Of a stretch of DNA of 38,244 nt, positions 1 to 8,118 are shown piece after piece (positions within the stretch are counted from its first letter, which is position 1; every line of letters starts with the position of its first letter). Location: positions 1-38,244 of the forward strand of contig JACRLM010000060.1 in assembly GCA_016235255.1 (NCBI GenBank). The letters run 5' to 3'. The position numbers and the translations under genes are program-made. Source of the stretch: Nitrospinota bacterium (lineage in GTDB: Bacteria > Nitrospinota_A > UBA7883 > JACRLM01). The notes below the pieces were generated by a model. The model ran no database searches, was not told where the DNA came from, and was given only the letters and a program-made list of their open reading frames with translations.

Positions 1-49
1 AATCCATTCTTCCCTTGCCAGTTTTCCCGTTACCGTTTACTCTTTTCAT
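1..49 (-). CDS. 5' end of an unidentified leftward gene (partial)
   Basis: On the reverse strand a strong ribosome binding site (AAGGAGG, about 53-60) stands a few bases before an ATG at 49-47. The reading frame stays open to the window edge, giving 16 residues that begin MKRVNGNGKTGKG. The peptide is basic and glycine/lysine-rich, too short to assign to a family. The Shine-Dalgarno match is the main support. The gene is divergent from the permease at 285, so about 235 bp between them must hold both promoters. Confidence 0.5.
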   Translation of the reverse strand, partial: MKRVNGNGKTGKGRMD

Positions 50-228
50 GTGACCTCCTTGCTTTCCGTTGTTTTCGTTCAAAAACATGGTAGCAGGTGA
101 GGTCATACCTTCGTTTCAACTAAGTTTAGGACACTTTCGCTCTAAAAACCGATACGCTTAAGGAATATCCAATTACAGACCCGATAATCGGTTGAACCTC
201 CATCCACCCGGCTATATAATCACCCAAC

Positions 229-252
229 CGGCCTTCATGGGCCGCATTTTTT
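229..252 (+). terminator. Possible small Rho-independent terminator or attenuator
   Basis: CGGCC (229-233) pairs with GGCCG (240-244) across a six-base loop and is followed by a T-rich run (246-252). The stem is only 5 bp, so this is weak. It sits about 30 bp before the permease start, so it would act as a leader attenuator or end a short upstream transcript. The rest of 50-284 shows no recognisable gene. Confidence 0.25.
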
Positions 253-284
253 CCGCCAGACGCGCGGTGTTTTGAGGTTATGGA

Positions 285-1073
285 ATGATAGGATTTTTTT
301 CGGCGAACCTAAAGTCGCTTTACGCCCGGCGGGAGCTGATCCTCACCCTGGTGGGGAAAGAGCTTAAGGCGCGGTACAGGGGTTCGTTTTTCGGCGTGTT
401 ATGGACGTTTCTCAATCCGCTATTGCTTCTGCTCGTCTATGCGCTGGTGTTCTCTGTGTACATGCGGGTGCAGGTGGAAAACTACGCGGTATTCATGTTC
501 GTGGGGCTTTTGCCGTGGATATGGTTTTCCACATCGCTTCTCGACGGGGTAAATTCCATCGTAAGCGCCGGGAGCCTTATCACAAAGTCCATGTTCCCGG
601 CGGAGATACTGCCGATGGTGAAGATACTTTCCAACCTTATGAACTATGTGTTCAGCTTGCCGCTATTGTTCATTTTCATGGCGATTTACGGTGTGCCGGT
701 CAAATGGACTATCCTTTGGCTCCCCGTGATAATGATTGCGCAGCTTCTTTTTACTGTCGGGCTTGTGTACCTGCTGTCGTCGGTGAACGTGCGGTTCCGG
801 GACACCCAGCACATTCTCGGCAACTTCGTCACCTTCTGGTTTTTCCTCTGCCCGATACTGTACCCGATAAGCCAGACGCCGCAGGAGTGGCGTTTCGTGT
901 TTTACTTGAATCCAATGGCGCTATTGTCTGTGTGCTATCAGGACATCTTCATAAACGGCAATGCGCCGGATCCCTTGTTTTTCGCCATCCCGGCGCTGAC
1001 GGGGGCCGTCATCACGTTGATCGGCTTTTATCAATTCGACAGGTACAAGGAGACGTTCGCCGAGGAGATTTGA
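285..1073 (+). CDS. ABC-2 type transporter permease (polysaccharide-export, Wzm-like)
   Basis: This 262-residue inner-membrane protein matches the ABC-2 permease pattern. A short amphipathic N-terminus carries the typical motif LVGKELKARYRGSFFGVLWTF (about residues 22-42). Six hydrophobic segments follow, and a PMALLSVCYQDIF-like stretch lies near the C-terminus. Proteins of this family form the channel of exporters for O-antigen, teichoic acid or capsule. GAGG at 274-277 sits seven bases before the ATG and fixes the start. The usual ATP-binding partner (Wzt/TagH-like) is not downstream; the next gene is a DUF3187 protein. The exact substrate cannot be told. Confidence 0.8.
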   Translation: MIGFFSANLKSLYARRELILTLVGKELKARYRGSFFGVLWTFLNPLLLLLVYALVFSVYMRVQVENYAVFMFVGLLPWIWFSTSLLDGVNSIVSAGSLITKSMFPAEILPMVKILSNLMNYVFSLPLLFIFMAIYGVPVKWTILWLPVIMIAQLLFTVGLVYLLSSVNVRFRDTQHILGNFVTFWFFLCPILYPISQTPQEWRFVFYLNPMALLSVCYQDIFINGNAPDPLFFAIPALTGAVITLIGFYQFDRYKETFAEEI

Positions 1074-1094
1074 GTCCATGGCGGCGGTGACCAG

Positions 1095-2069
1095 ATGATT
1101 TCCATGACAGCGTTGGCTTTGGCCGCCAGCCTTGCCTTTGGCCAAGCCGGGGATTACGCCGGGCCGATCCCGGTCCAGAACCATCATCCGCTTTACGTGG
1201 GTTTGCTGTACCCGGTCCCGGAGGAGGCTGCCCCGGCAGGGTCATTCAAATGGACCATCGCCGCCAACCATACGAACGTTTATATGTTCGATTCCGGCGG
1301 CGAATGGAACGCCGCGCTGGACATGGAGCTTACCGAGGCGGACATCTCAGCCTCATTGCCCATAATCCCGGGGAAACTGGAGGCCGGATTTTCCGCCCCT
1401 CTCTATCATTCTTACGAAGGCTTCATGGACACCACCATAAGGTGGTGGCACCACAGGCTCGGCGCCGCCAGTTACGCCGGGGAGGATCAGGCGCCGGACA
1501 ACAGGTATGTGGACACGATCTACCATGACGGCCAGTTGTTCACCTCTGGAAAGACGGGATGGGGAGCCGGCGACGCAAGCTTCTGGCTGAAGGCGAAACT
1601 TTGGGAAGACCAGGGTGCGGTCCTTTCGGCGCAAGGATTGGCCCAGGCCCCCACAGGGGACGCGGACAGGGGTTTTGGATCCGGCCAGTGGGAAGGGGCG
1701 TTGCGGCTGTTAGGAGAGTTCCGGCACGAGATCATGGCGGGAAGCATGGGGATCGGCGCGGCGTCACCCGGATCGTTAAAGCGCTTCGGGCAGAGCGTGG
1801 CGCTCGATCCGGTATATTTTGGATTCGCGGGATTGGAGATACCGGTGGTGAAGAGACTTAACCTTGTGGTCCAGTCCATGGCGAACACATCGCCGTTGAA
1901 GGACGCGGGGATAGTGGAATATTCGCGCGAGTGGGTGGAGATAACTTTCGGCTTCAATTATATATTGGAGAGCGGGAGCGTGATAAGGCTCGGTTTTTCG
2001 GAAAACCTGAACCAGACCGCGCCGGACTTCACGGTACATTTGAGTTTTACCGGGATGACCCTGAATTGA
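1095..2069 (+). CDS. DUF3187 family protein, probable outer-membrane beta-barrel
   Basis: This 324-residue protein begins with a short hydrophobic signal-like segment (residues 1-18, ending near FGQAG). The mature N-terminus reads GPIPVQNHHPLYVGLLYP, which I recognise as typical of DUF3187. The remainder alternates polar and aromatic residues as in a beta-barrel (for example HSYEGFMDTTIRWWHHRLG), and the C-terminus ends in an amphipathic strand. Function is unknown. It lies 21 bp after the permease stop and is probably co-transcribed. Whether it belongs functionally with the permease or with nadK downstream is unclear. Confidence 0.7.
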   Translation: MISMTALALAASLAFGQAGDYAGPIPVQNHHPLYVGLLYPVPEEAAPAGSFKWTIAANHTNVYMFDSGGEWNAALDMELTEADISASLPIIPGKLEAGFSAPLYHSYEGFMDTTIRWWHHRLGAASYAGEDQAPDNRYVDTIYHDGQLFTSGKTGWGAGDASFWLKAKLWEDQGAVLSAQGLAQAPTGDADRGFGSGQWEGALRLLGEFRHEIMAGSMGIGAASPGSLKRFGQSVALDPVYFGFAGLEIPVVKRLNLVVQSMANTSPLKDAGIVEYSREWVEITFGFNYILESGSVIRLGFSENLNQTAPDFTVHLSFTGMTLN

Positions 2070-2151
2070 CCGCCGCTGGCGCCAGCCTTGCCGCGTAAGC
2101 CTTGCGTATGATAGGTTATAAACTGCTTCGACATTCCTTTCCGGAGTCAAA

Positions 2152-3030
2152 TTGGAAAAAATAGGCATAGTCGCCAAGGTGCAAAGCGCCATGGCCGAAC
2201 AAGGGATCAAAAGCCTGACCGAATGGCTTGATGGGCGGAAGATCGAGTACCTGATAGACGAAGAGTCCGCCAAGGTGGCCGGGATGAAGTCCAGGCTCAC
2301 CAAGGTGGCCCTTGCCCGGGAGGCCGACCTGATAATTGTGCTCGGGGGCGACGGGACATTCCTTAGCGTGGCCAGGCTTGCCGAGGGGCGGGCTGTGCCA
2401 ATCCTCGGGGTGAACCTGGGGGGGCTTGGGTTCCTCACGGAATTCGCTTACGAGGAGATGATCCCTGCGCTGGAGAGCGCCGTGGCGGGAGACTATGCCT
2501 ACGAGGACAGGATAATGCTGGACGTTTCCGTCTCCCGTGAAGGCAAGGTGGTGGCCTCCTACACTGTGCTCAATGACGTGGTGATAAACCGGGTGACCCT
2601 GGCGCGCATGGTGACGGCGATGGTGGCGGTGGACGGCGTGCTCGTCAACGAGTACACCGCCGACGGGCTGATAGTTTCCACCCCCACAGGCTCCACTGCG
2701 TACAACCTTTCCGCCGGCGGGCCGATTATCCATCCTTCGATAAGCGCCATCATAATAAGCCCCATATGCCCCCACACTTTGAGCAACAGGCCGATAGTGA
2801 TACCTGACAACCTTGAAATAGAGCTTTCGCTCTCCTCTTCGGCGCAAGGGGAGGCGCTTTTGACGTTGGACGGGCAGGTGGGTTATCAGGTAAATTACAG
2901 GGACAGGATAACTATACGAAAATCGAAGGAAATTACCCGTATAATACAGTCACCCTATAAAAACTATTATCAGTTGCTTCGCGGCAAGCTAAAATGGGGT
3001 GAGACGATAAGGCAAAATGGATCAAATTGA
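2152..3030 (+). CDS. nadK: NAD kinase
   Basis: The 292-residue protein phosphorylates NAD to NADP in the cytoplasm. The GGDG motif is at residues 65-68 (VLGGDGTFL), followed by NLGGLGFLTE, the NDVVINR substrate loop, and TPTGSTAYNLSAGGPI. All are hallmarks of the family, and length is normal. The start is TTG, chosen because GGAG at 2143-2146 precedes it at good spacing and the protein then opens MEKIGIVAK, the usual first beta strand. The gene overlaps the next one by 14 bp, and nadK beside recN is a common arrangement in bacteria. Confidence 0.95.
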   Translation: MEKIGIVAKVQSAMAEQGIKSLTEWLDGRKIEYLIDEESAKVAGMKSRLTKVALAREADLIIVLGGDGTFLSVARLAEGRAVPILGVNLGGLGFLTEFAYEEMIPALESAVAGDYAYEDRIMLDVSVSREGKVVASYTVLNDVVINRVTLARMVTAMVAVDGVLVNEYTADGLIVSTPTGSTAYNLSAGGPIIHPSISAIIISPICPHTLSNRPIVIPDNLEIELSLSSSAQGEALLTLDGQVGYQVNYRDRITIRKSKEITRIIQSPYKNYYQLLRGKLKWGETIRQNGSN

Positions 3031-4081
3031 AACGAACCTGGAGAGGGCGGCGGAGACCGCCCGGAAGGCCATTCCCTTCATGGCCGAGCGGAAGATACCC
3101 GTCACTCCAAAGAACTACTTTGTCTGGTATGAGTATTTTCTGGGGGAGAATTTGCCTTTAAAGGCGGCAGTGGACGAGGCACTGGCCTCCGGGGCCGTCA
3201 TAGACGACATGCTTTGCGCCAGGATTTATGACAAGTTTGCCTTGCGGCCGGTATCGGAATTCGACTCAAAAAAGATAGAGGCGGAGATGCGCGCTCTGGA
3301 CGCCGCTTCCGCCGCCACGAAAAAACTGCTTGACCCCATCGCCGAGAACCTGAAAAACCTTTCCTCGAGCAACCTGAACTTCGGGGAGAAGATGGCCGGC
3401 ATAGCCACCAAGATGGAAAAGCAGGTGGAAAGCGAGCAGGTGGAAGAGCTTGTGCGGGTGATCATGGAGGACACCAAAAAGATCGCCACGGAGAACAAGA
3501 GCATAAGCGTGCAGTTGACCACCTATTCCGGCCAGGTGAACGACCTGCGGCAGATGCTCGCCAGGGCGAAGGCCGAGGCCAGGATGGACGACCTGACGCA
3601 GGTGGGCAACCGGCGGGCCTTCAACGAATCACTGGGCGAAGAGGCCAAGTGGGTGGTCAGGAACAATTCGGTCTCCTGTGTTGCCATGGTGGACATAGAT
3701 TTTTTCAAGAAGATAAACGACAAGTACGGACACGCCATAGGGGACAAGGCGCTGGTGGCCATCGCCAGGCAGCTTATGGAGACCACAAGCATGGTGGCGG
3801 AGGTGTTCCGGTATGGCGGTGAGGAATTCGCCGTGATCATATCCGGCGCCAAGATTGAGCAGGGGCTCGAGCTGATGGAAAAAGGGAGAAAATCCGTTTT
3901 TGAGCAGGAGTTCGTGATCCGGGACAAGACCGAGGAAATAACCATATCCATCGGAGTTGCGCTAATCAGCCCGGACAGGAGCGCCGAAGAGAGCGTCAAA
4001 CTGGCGGACGACGCCCTTTATCTGGCCAAGAAGTCCGGCCGCAACAACGTCAAGTCCGAACTGGACTTGAAGAAGAAGTGA
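3017..4081 (+). CDS. Diguanylate cyclase (GGDEF domain) with cytosolic helical N-terminus
   Basis: The 354-residue protein carries a C-terminal GGDEF domain (about 190-345). The active-site motif is GGEEF at 267-271, and the DxxTxxxNRR segment (191-200) and the metal-binding VDIDFFKKIND segment (225-235) are intact, so c-di-GMP synthesis is likely. The residues where the inhibitory I-site RxxD normally lies read SMVA, so product inhibition by that site should be absent. The first 90 residues contain the PVTPKNYFVWYEYFLG-type segment seen before GGDEF domains in other proteins. A predicted coiled region links the two. No membrane segment is visible. Translation is probably coupled to nadK by the 14-bp overlap. 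Confidence 0.9.
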   Translation: MDQIETNLERAAETARKAIPFMAERKIPVTPKNYFVWYEYFLGENLPLKAAVDEALASGAVIDDMLCARIYDKFALRPVSEFDSKKIEAEMRALDAASAATKKLLDPIAENLKNLSSSNLNFGEKMAGIATKMEKQVESEQVEELVRVIMEDTKKIATENKSISVQLTTYSGQVNDLRQMLARAKAEARMDDLTQVGNRRAFNESLGEEAKWVVRNNSVSCVAMVDIDFFKKINDKYGHAIGDKALVAIARQLMETTSMVAEVFRYGGEEFAVIISGAKIEQGLELMEKGRKSVFEQEFVIRDKTEEITISIGVALISPDRSAEESVKLADDALYLAKKSGRNNVKSELDLKKK

Positions 4082-4133
4082 ACCGCAAAAACCGGAAAAC
4101 CACATCGGCGCGGCCATTCGCGCCATTCGTGCC

Positions 4134-5840
4134 ATGCTCCGCGCCTTAAAAGTCTCCGACTTCGCCATCGTCGGCGAGGCGATGATGGAATTCGACCCAG
4201 GATTCAACGTCCTCACCGGCGAGACCGGCGCGGGAAAATCAATACTTGTTGAGGCACTTGGGCTCGCCTTGGGCGAACGGCCCGCCGAAACGATGATCCG
4301 CGCCGGCGCGGACCAGGCGGCTGTGGAGGCGGTGTTCGACATCGCCCGGATGAAAGGGGCGGCGGCGTGGCTTGCGGAGCAGGGGATCGAACAGGAGGGC
4401 GAGTTGATCGTGCGGCGCGTGGTGGCCCGGTCCGGAAAGAACAGGGTGTTCATCAACGGCGCCATCGTCACCGTGGGCCAATTAAAGGCGGTGGCGGAAA
4501 CCCTTGTGGACATCCACGGCCAGCATGAAAGCCAGGCGCTATTCAATCCGGCGGCGCACCTGCCGTTTCTGGACACTTTTTTGAAATTGGACGGCGAACG
4601 GGAGAAATACGCCGAGGTTTTCGAAAAATACAACGCCGCCCGAAAAAAACTTAAAGAACTAAAGGAAAACCAGAGGGAGATCGAACGGCGGCTCGACCTT
4701 TTGAAATTCCAGGCAGGCGAGATATCCAAGGCGGACATCAAGCACGGCGAAGACGAGGAACTGGAACGGGAGAAAAAGCGGCTCACCCACACGGAAAAAC
4801 TTTTGCAGCTGGCCGGTGCGGCCATTGAAGCGCTGGAGGAAGGGGATGGCTCCGCGTCGTCCCTTGCGTTCCGGGCGAAAAACGCCATGGAGCAGGTGGC
4901 GGAGCTGGACGCGGCGATGCGCCCCGTGGCCGATCAGCTGGCGGCCGCCATTTTCCAGATGGAAGAGGCGGCGGGACAGATACGCGGCTACGCCGAAGGG
5001 CTGGAGCGCGACCCGGCGAGGCTGGAGCAGGTGGACGACAGGCTCGACCTTCTAAAAAACCTGAAGAAAAAATATGGGGACACCATCGTAGAAATCCTTA
5101 CATATCTGGAAAAGTCCGAGACAGAGCTCGTCTCCATCGAAACCGGCCAGGAGAACATGGACATGCTGGAGGCGGAAGTTTCCGAATTAGGCGCGCGGGC
5201 GGCCAAGCTTGCGCTTTCTCTGGACGCGAAAAGGAGGGATGGGGCGCCGGAGTTTTCTAAAAAAGTGGAAAAACAGCTAAAAGACCTGAACATGGGAAAG
5301 GCCCGCGTAGAGCCTGTTTTCTACTATGACGAAGATCCCGAAAGCCCCTGCGTGAAAGATGGAAAAACGGCGCGGCTGACCCCGGCAGGCGCGGGGCGGA
5401 TGGAGATACTGTTCAGCGGCAACCCGGGCGAGCCGCCCAAACCCCTTGCGAAGATCGCCTCTGGAGGCGAGATAAGCAGGATAATGCTGGCGCTCAAGGC
5501 CGTGCTCACCGGCGCACAGCCCGTTCCGGTGATGATATTCGACGAAATAGACGTGGGGATTGGGGGCGTTACCGGCGACAGGCTTGGGGAGAAAATGCGC
5601 GCGCTGGCAAACACATGCCAGGTATTTTGCGTGACTCATCTTGCCCAGGTGGCGCGGCAGGCCCATGCCCATTTCCTCGTGGAGAAGGGGGAGAAGAAAG
5701 GGAAGGTGAGCGTGAGCGTATCGAAGCTGGACCGCGAAGGGCGTATCCGGGAGCTTGCCCGCATGGCCACCGGCGAAGGGGGCGGGGCGGAGACGGCGCT
5801 CAAATGGGCGGAAGAGGCTCTCGACGGCGCCGGGGGATGA
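4134..5840 (+). CDS. recN: DNA repair protein RecN
   Basis: RecN is an SMC-like ATPase that acts in recombinational repair of double-strand breaks. The 568-residue protein has Walker A (GETGAGKS, near residue 30), a long central coiled coil (about 150-380) rich in E, K, R and L, the ABC signature ASGGEISRIMLALK, and Walker B MIFDEIDVGIGG, followed by TCQVFCVTHLAQVA. Length and motif order fit the family. The ATG at 4134 gives the canonical start MLRALKVSDFAIV but lacks a clear Shine-Dalgarno sequence. The last bases (ATGA) overlap the next start. Confidence 0.96.
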   Translation: MLRALKVSDFAIVGEAMMEFDPGFNVLTGETGAGKSILVEALGLALGERPAETMIRAGADQAAVEAVFDIARMKGAAAWLAEQGIEQEGELIVRRVVARSGKNRVFINGAIVTVGQLKAVAETLVDIHGQHESQALFNPAAHLPFLDTFLKLDGEREKYAEVFEKYNAARKKLKELKENQREIERRLDLLKFQAGEISKADIKHGEDEELEREKKRLTHTEKLLQLAGAAIEALEEGDGSASSLAFRAKNAMEQVAELDAAMRPVADQLAAAIFQMEEAAGQIRGYAEGLERDPARLEQVDDRLDLLKNLKKKYGDTIVEILTYLEKSETELVSIETGQENMDMLEAEVSELGARAAKLALSLDAKRRDGAPEFSKKVEKQLKDLNMGKARVEPVFYYDEDPESPCVKDGKTARLTPAGAGRMEILFSGNPGEPPKPLAKIASGGEISRIMLALKAVLTGAQPVPVMIFDEIDVGIGGVTGDRLGEKMRALANTCQVFCVTHLAQVARQAHAHFLVEKGEKKGKVSVSVSKLDREGRIRELARMATGEGGGAETALKWAEEALDGAGG

Positions 5841-6094
5841 CGGACCACGCCGACACATTGGGGTATATCGCCGGGGCGCTATGCACGTTGGCCTTCATAC
5901 CCCAGGTGTACCGCACATGGAAACTGCGCTCGGCCAAGGAGATTTCGTTGGGGATGTACTCCCTGCTCGTCACCGGCGTATTACTTTGGCTGATCTACGG
6001 GATAGTCCTTGGCGCCGCGCCGATCATAATCGCAAACACCGTCACGCTGGCCTTGGCGCTTGTGATACTTGGGATGAAGATAAGGTTTGGCTAG
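5837..6094 (+). CDS. SemiSWEET-type small sugar transporter (PQ-loop)
   Basis: This 85-residue protein has three transmembrane helices and the PQ-loop motif AFIPQVYRTWKLRSAKEIS, which fits bacterial SemiSWEETs; these act as dimers moving sugars across the inner membrane. The ATG overlaps the recN stop as ATGA (5837-5840), so it is probably translated by coupling. The start gives the normal SemiSWEET length. Its stop codon TAG (6092-6094) lies inside a CTAG palindrome that also supplies the stop of the facing gene. Substrate is unknown. Confidence 0.88.
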   Translation: MTDHADTLGYIAGALCTLAFIPQVYRTWKLRSAKEISLGMYSLLVTGVLLWLIYGIVLGAAPIIIANTVTLALALVILGMKIRFG

Positions 6095-7158
6095 ATGGCC
6101 GGCTGCTGCTGTGTCAGGCAATGCAATGCGCCAAGCCCCCACACAAGGTCAACCGCGCTTATCCCAACAACTTCCCTGCCGGTGAAAAGCTCCGACAATA
6201 TCCCAAGCGCGATCCTGTCCGCCGGGTCGTTAAAGGTGGGGACGATCACCGCGGCGTTGGCGATATAAAAGTTCGCGTATGACGCCGGAAGGCGCATCCC
6301 GTCAAACCATAATGGCTCCGGCATGGGTAGGTGCACCACTTCGGGCCTTGCGCCGTCCTCAAGCCGCATATCCTTCAAGCGCTCGATGTTCTCTTCCAGC
6401 GGGGCGTGGTTTGCGTCTTTCCCGTTTTTCTCTCGGCAGACCACAAGGGTGTTGCGATTGACGAACCGGCAAAGGTCGTCCACGTGGCCGTGCGTATCGT
6501 CCCCGGCGATCCCCTTGCCAAGCCACAGCACGTTTGTCACTCCAAGATGCTCCCGCAACGCCTTTTCGGTCTGCTCACGGTCCAGTCCGGGATTGCGCGT
6601 TTGCGTCTTTTGATCCAGCAGGCATTCTTCGGTGGTGATCAGAGTCCCGGCGCCGTTGACGTCTATGGCGCCCCCCTCCAGCGTGAAGGGTCTTCCAGCC
6701 AATTGCGCCTCGAACAATCTCATACCAAGCCTTTTCGCCGCCGCTGCGGGGACCTTTCGGTCCTTTTTCCAGTTCGGGTATTTTGCCCAAGCGTTGAAAT
6801 TGAACTCGACGATGGCCGATTCAGCCTTTCGTCCGCGCTTTGTGACGAAAATCGGGCCGCAATCGCGGGTCCATCCCCTGTCTGTGGCGAGCCGGACGAA
6901 TTCGATCCGCTTTAAGTCCACATGCGATTTTGCCAGCGCGCGGCGGGCATGCAGCTCTTTATCTTTTGATCCCACCAGGATGCGGACAATTTCGCCACGC
7001 GAGATTTTTTTCACAATCTCCGCGTACACCCACTGGATGGGGGCGAACTTGCCGGGCCAATCGGCGCTGTTCTGCGGCCAGCAAATCCATGTGGCCTCGT
7101 GCCGTTCCCACTCGGCCGGCATGGTAAAGCCGAGGGATGCGGGTGTTTTTCCCCTCAT
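6091..7158 (-). CDS. aguA: Agmatine deiminase
   Basis: The 355-residue protein belongs to the agmatine deiminase/peptidyl-arginine deiminase-like family, converting agmatine to N-carbamoylputrescine and ammonia. It opens with GFTMPAEWERHEATWICWPQ and has TRDCGPIFV, a glycine-rich EGGAID segment, GDDTHGHVDDLCRFV with the catalytic His, and the C-terminal catalytic Cys in GLGALHCLTQQQP. The Cys motif is slightly unusual, with GLGALHC where GGGNIHC is typical. Its start overlaps the end of aguB by 4 bp (ATGA), so the two steps of the pathway are coupled. Confidence 0.93.
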   Translation of the reverse strand: MRGKTPASLGFTMPAEWERHEATWICWPQNSADWPGKFAPIQWVYAEIVKKISRGEIVRILVGSKDKELHARRALAKSHVDLKRIEFVRLATDRGWTRDCGPIFVTKRGRKAESAIVEFNFNAWAKYPNWKKDRKVPAAAAKRLGMRLFEAQLAGRPFTLEGGAIDVNGAGTLITTEECLLDQKTQTRNPGLDREQTEKALREHLGVTNVLWLGKGIAGDDTHGHVDDLCRFVNRNTLVVCREKNGKDANHAPLEENIERLKDMRLEDGARPEVVHLPMPEPLWFDGMRLPASYANFYIANAAVIVPTFNDPADRIALGILSELFTGREVVGISAVDLVWGLGALHCLTQQQPAI

Positions 7159-8045
7159 TCCCCGCCGAACCTTTTCGTTATGCCGCCGTATATGTCTATC
7201 CGCCGGTCGCGGAAAAAGGGCCAGTTGCGGCGGGTGTCTTCTATCACCGAGGCGTCCACCTCGGCGATGACTATCTCCTCCTTGTCCACCGAGCCTTGCG
7301 CGATCAACCGTCCGAAAGGATCGTAAACAAAGCTCGATCCCCAGAATTCAAGCCCGTCGCCAGAGCCCTCCGGCTTTTCAAAGCCGATTCTGTTCACCGC
7401 CGCCACAAACACCCCGTTGGCGATGGCGTGGCCCCGCTGGACCGCCATCCATGCCTCCCGTTGCGCCACGCCGTATTTTTCCTTTTCGGCCGGATGCCAG
7501 CCGATGGCGGTGGGATAAAAGATCACCTCCGCCCCTTCCATTGCCGTCAACCGCGCCGCTTCCGGATACCACTGGTCCCAGCAGACCAAAACGCCGATCC
7601 GCCCCGGCCCCGTGTTGAACGCCTTGAAGCCAAGGTCGCCGGGGGTGAAATAATATTTCTCGTAAAAGCACGGATCGTCCGGGATATGGGTCTTGCGGTA
7701 CAGGCCGATGGTCTTCCCGTCCGGGCCGAACACCGCCGCCGTGTTGTGATATACCCCCGCCGCGCGCCGCTCGAAAAGCGAGGCGATCACCGCCGCGCCG
7801 CAGTCCGCCGCCGCCTTGGCAACAGCCTGGCTCGTTGGGCCGGGGACCGGCTCGGCCAGGTTGAAAAGCGCCGCGTCCTCCCGCTGGCAGAAGTAATGCG
7901 TCCTGAAAAGCTCCGGCAGGCACACCACCTCCGCCCCAAGCGCACACGCCTCGGCTATTTTCGCCACAGACTTGGCAAGGTTCGCCGCCGGATCGGCCGA
8001 CATGGCCATCTGGACAAGGCCGATACGGTATTTTCTTTTCTCCAC
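7155..8045 (-). CDS. aguB: N-carbamoylputrescine amidase
   Basis: A 296-residue nitrilase-superfamily enzyme that hydrolyses N-carbamoylputrescine to putrescine, completing the agmatine route. The catalytic triad is visible: Glu45 (LPELF), Lys118 (YRKTHIP) and Cys155 (VCWDQWYPEA). The C-terminal RRNWPFFRDRRIDIYGG is typical of this subgroup. The start is GTG at 8045, with GGAG five bases upstream. It lies 73 bp after lptD on the same strand and overlaps aguA, so putrescine synthesis may be read from the lptD transcript as well as from its own promoter. Confidence 0.93.
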   Translation of the reverse strand: MEKRKYRIGLVQMAMSADPAANLAKSVAKIAEACALGAEVVCLPELFRTHYFCQREDAALFNLAEPVPGPTSQAVAKAAADCGAAVIASLFERRAAGVYHNTAAVFGPDGKTIGLYRKTHIPDDPCFYEKYYFTPGDLGFKAFNTGPGRIGVLVCWDQWYPEAARLTAMEGAEVIFYPTAIGWHPAEKEKYGVAQREAWMAVQRGHAIANGVFVAAVNRIGFEKPEGSGDGLEFWGSSFVYDPFGRLIAQGSVDKEEIVIAEVDASVIEDTRRNWPFFRDRRIDIYGGITKRFGGE

Positions 8046-8118
8046 ATCGTCTCCGAATGATCCAACACAGTCCGTAATTGTATATCAACCCCCGGCGGCG
8101 GGAAAGGAGGGGGGGCCG

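Noticed and set aside
4114..4136. Tandem CCATTCG repeats before the recN start
   Set aside because: Two 9-bp units with one mismatch in a GC-rich leader. Too short to suggest slippage control.
7137..8060. Long plus-strand open frame opposite aguB
   Set aside because: It is arginine- and proline-rich shadow coding opposite a clear nitrilase. The same applies to long frames opposite livM (12643-13587, same strand), livK (14844-15845) and lptD (9871-10395).
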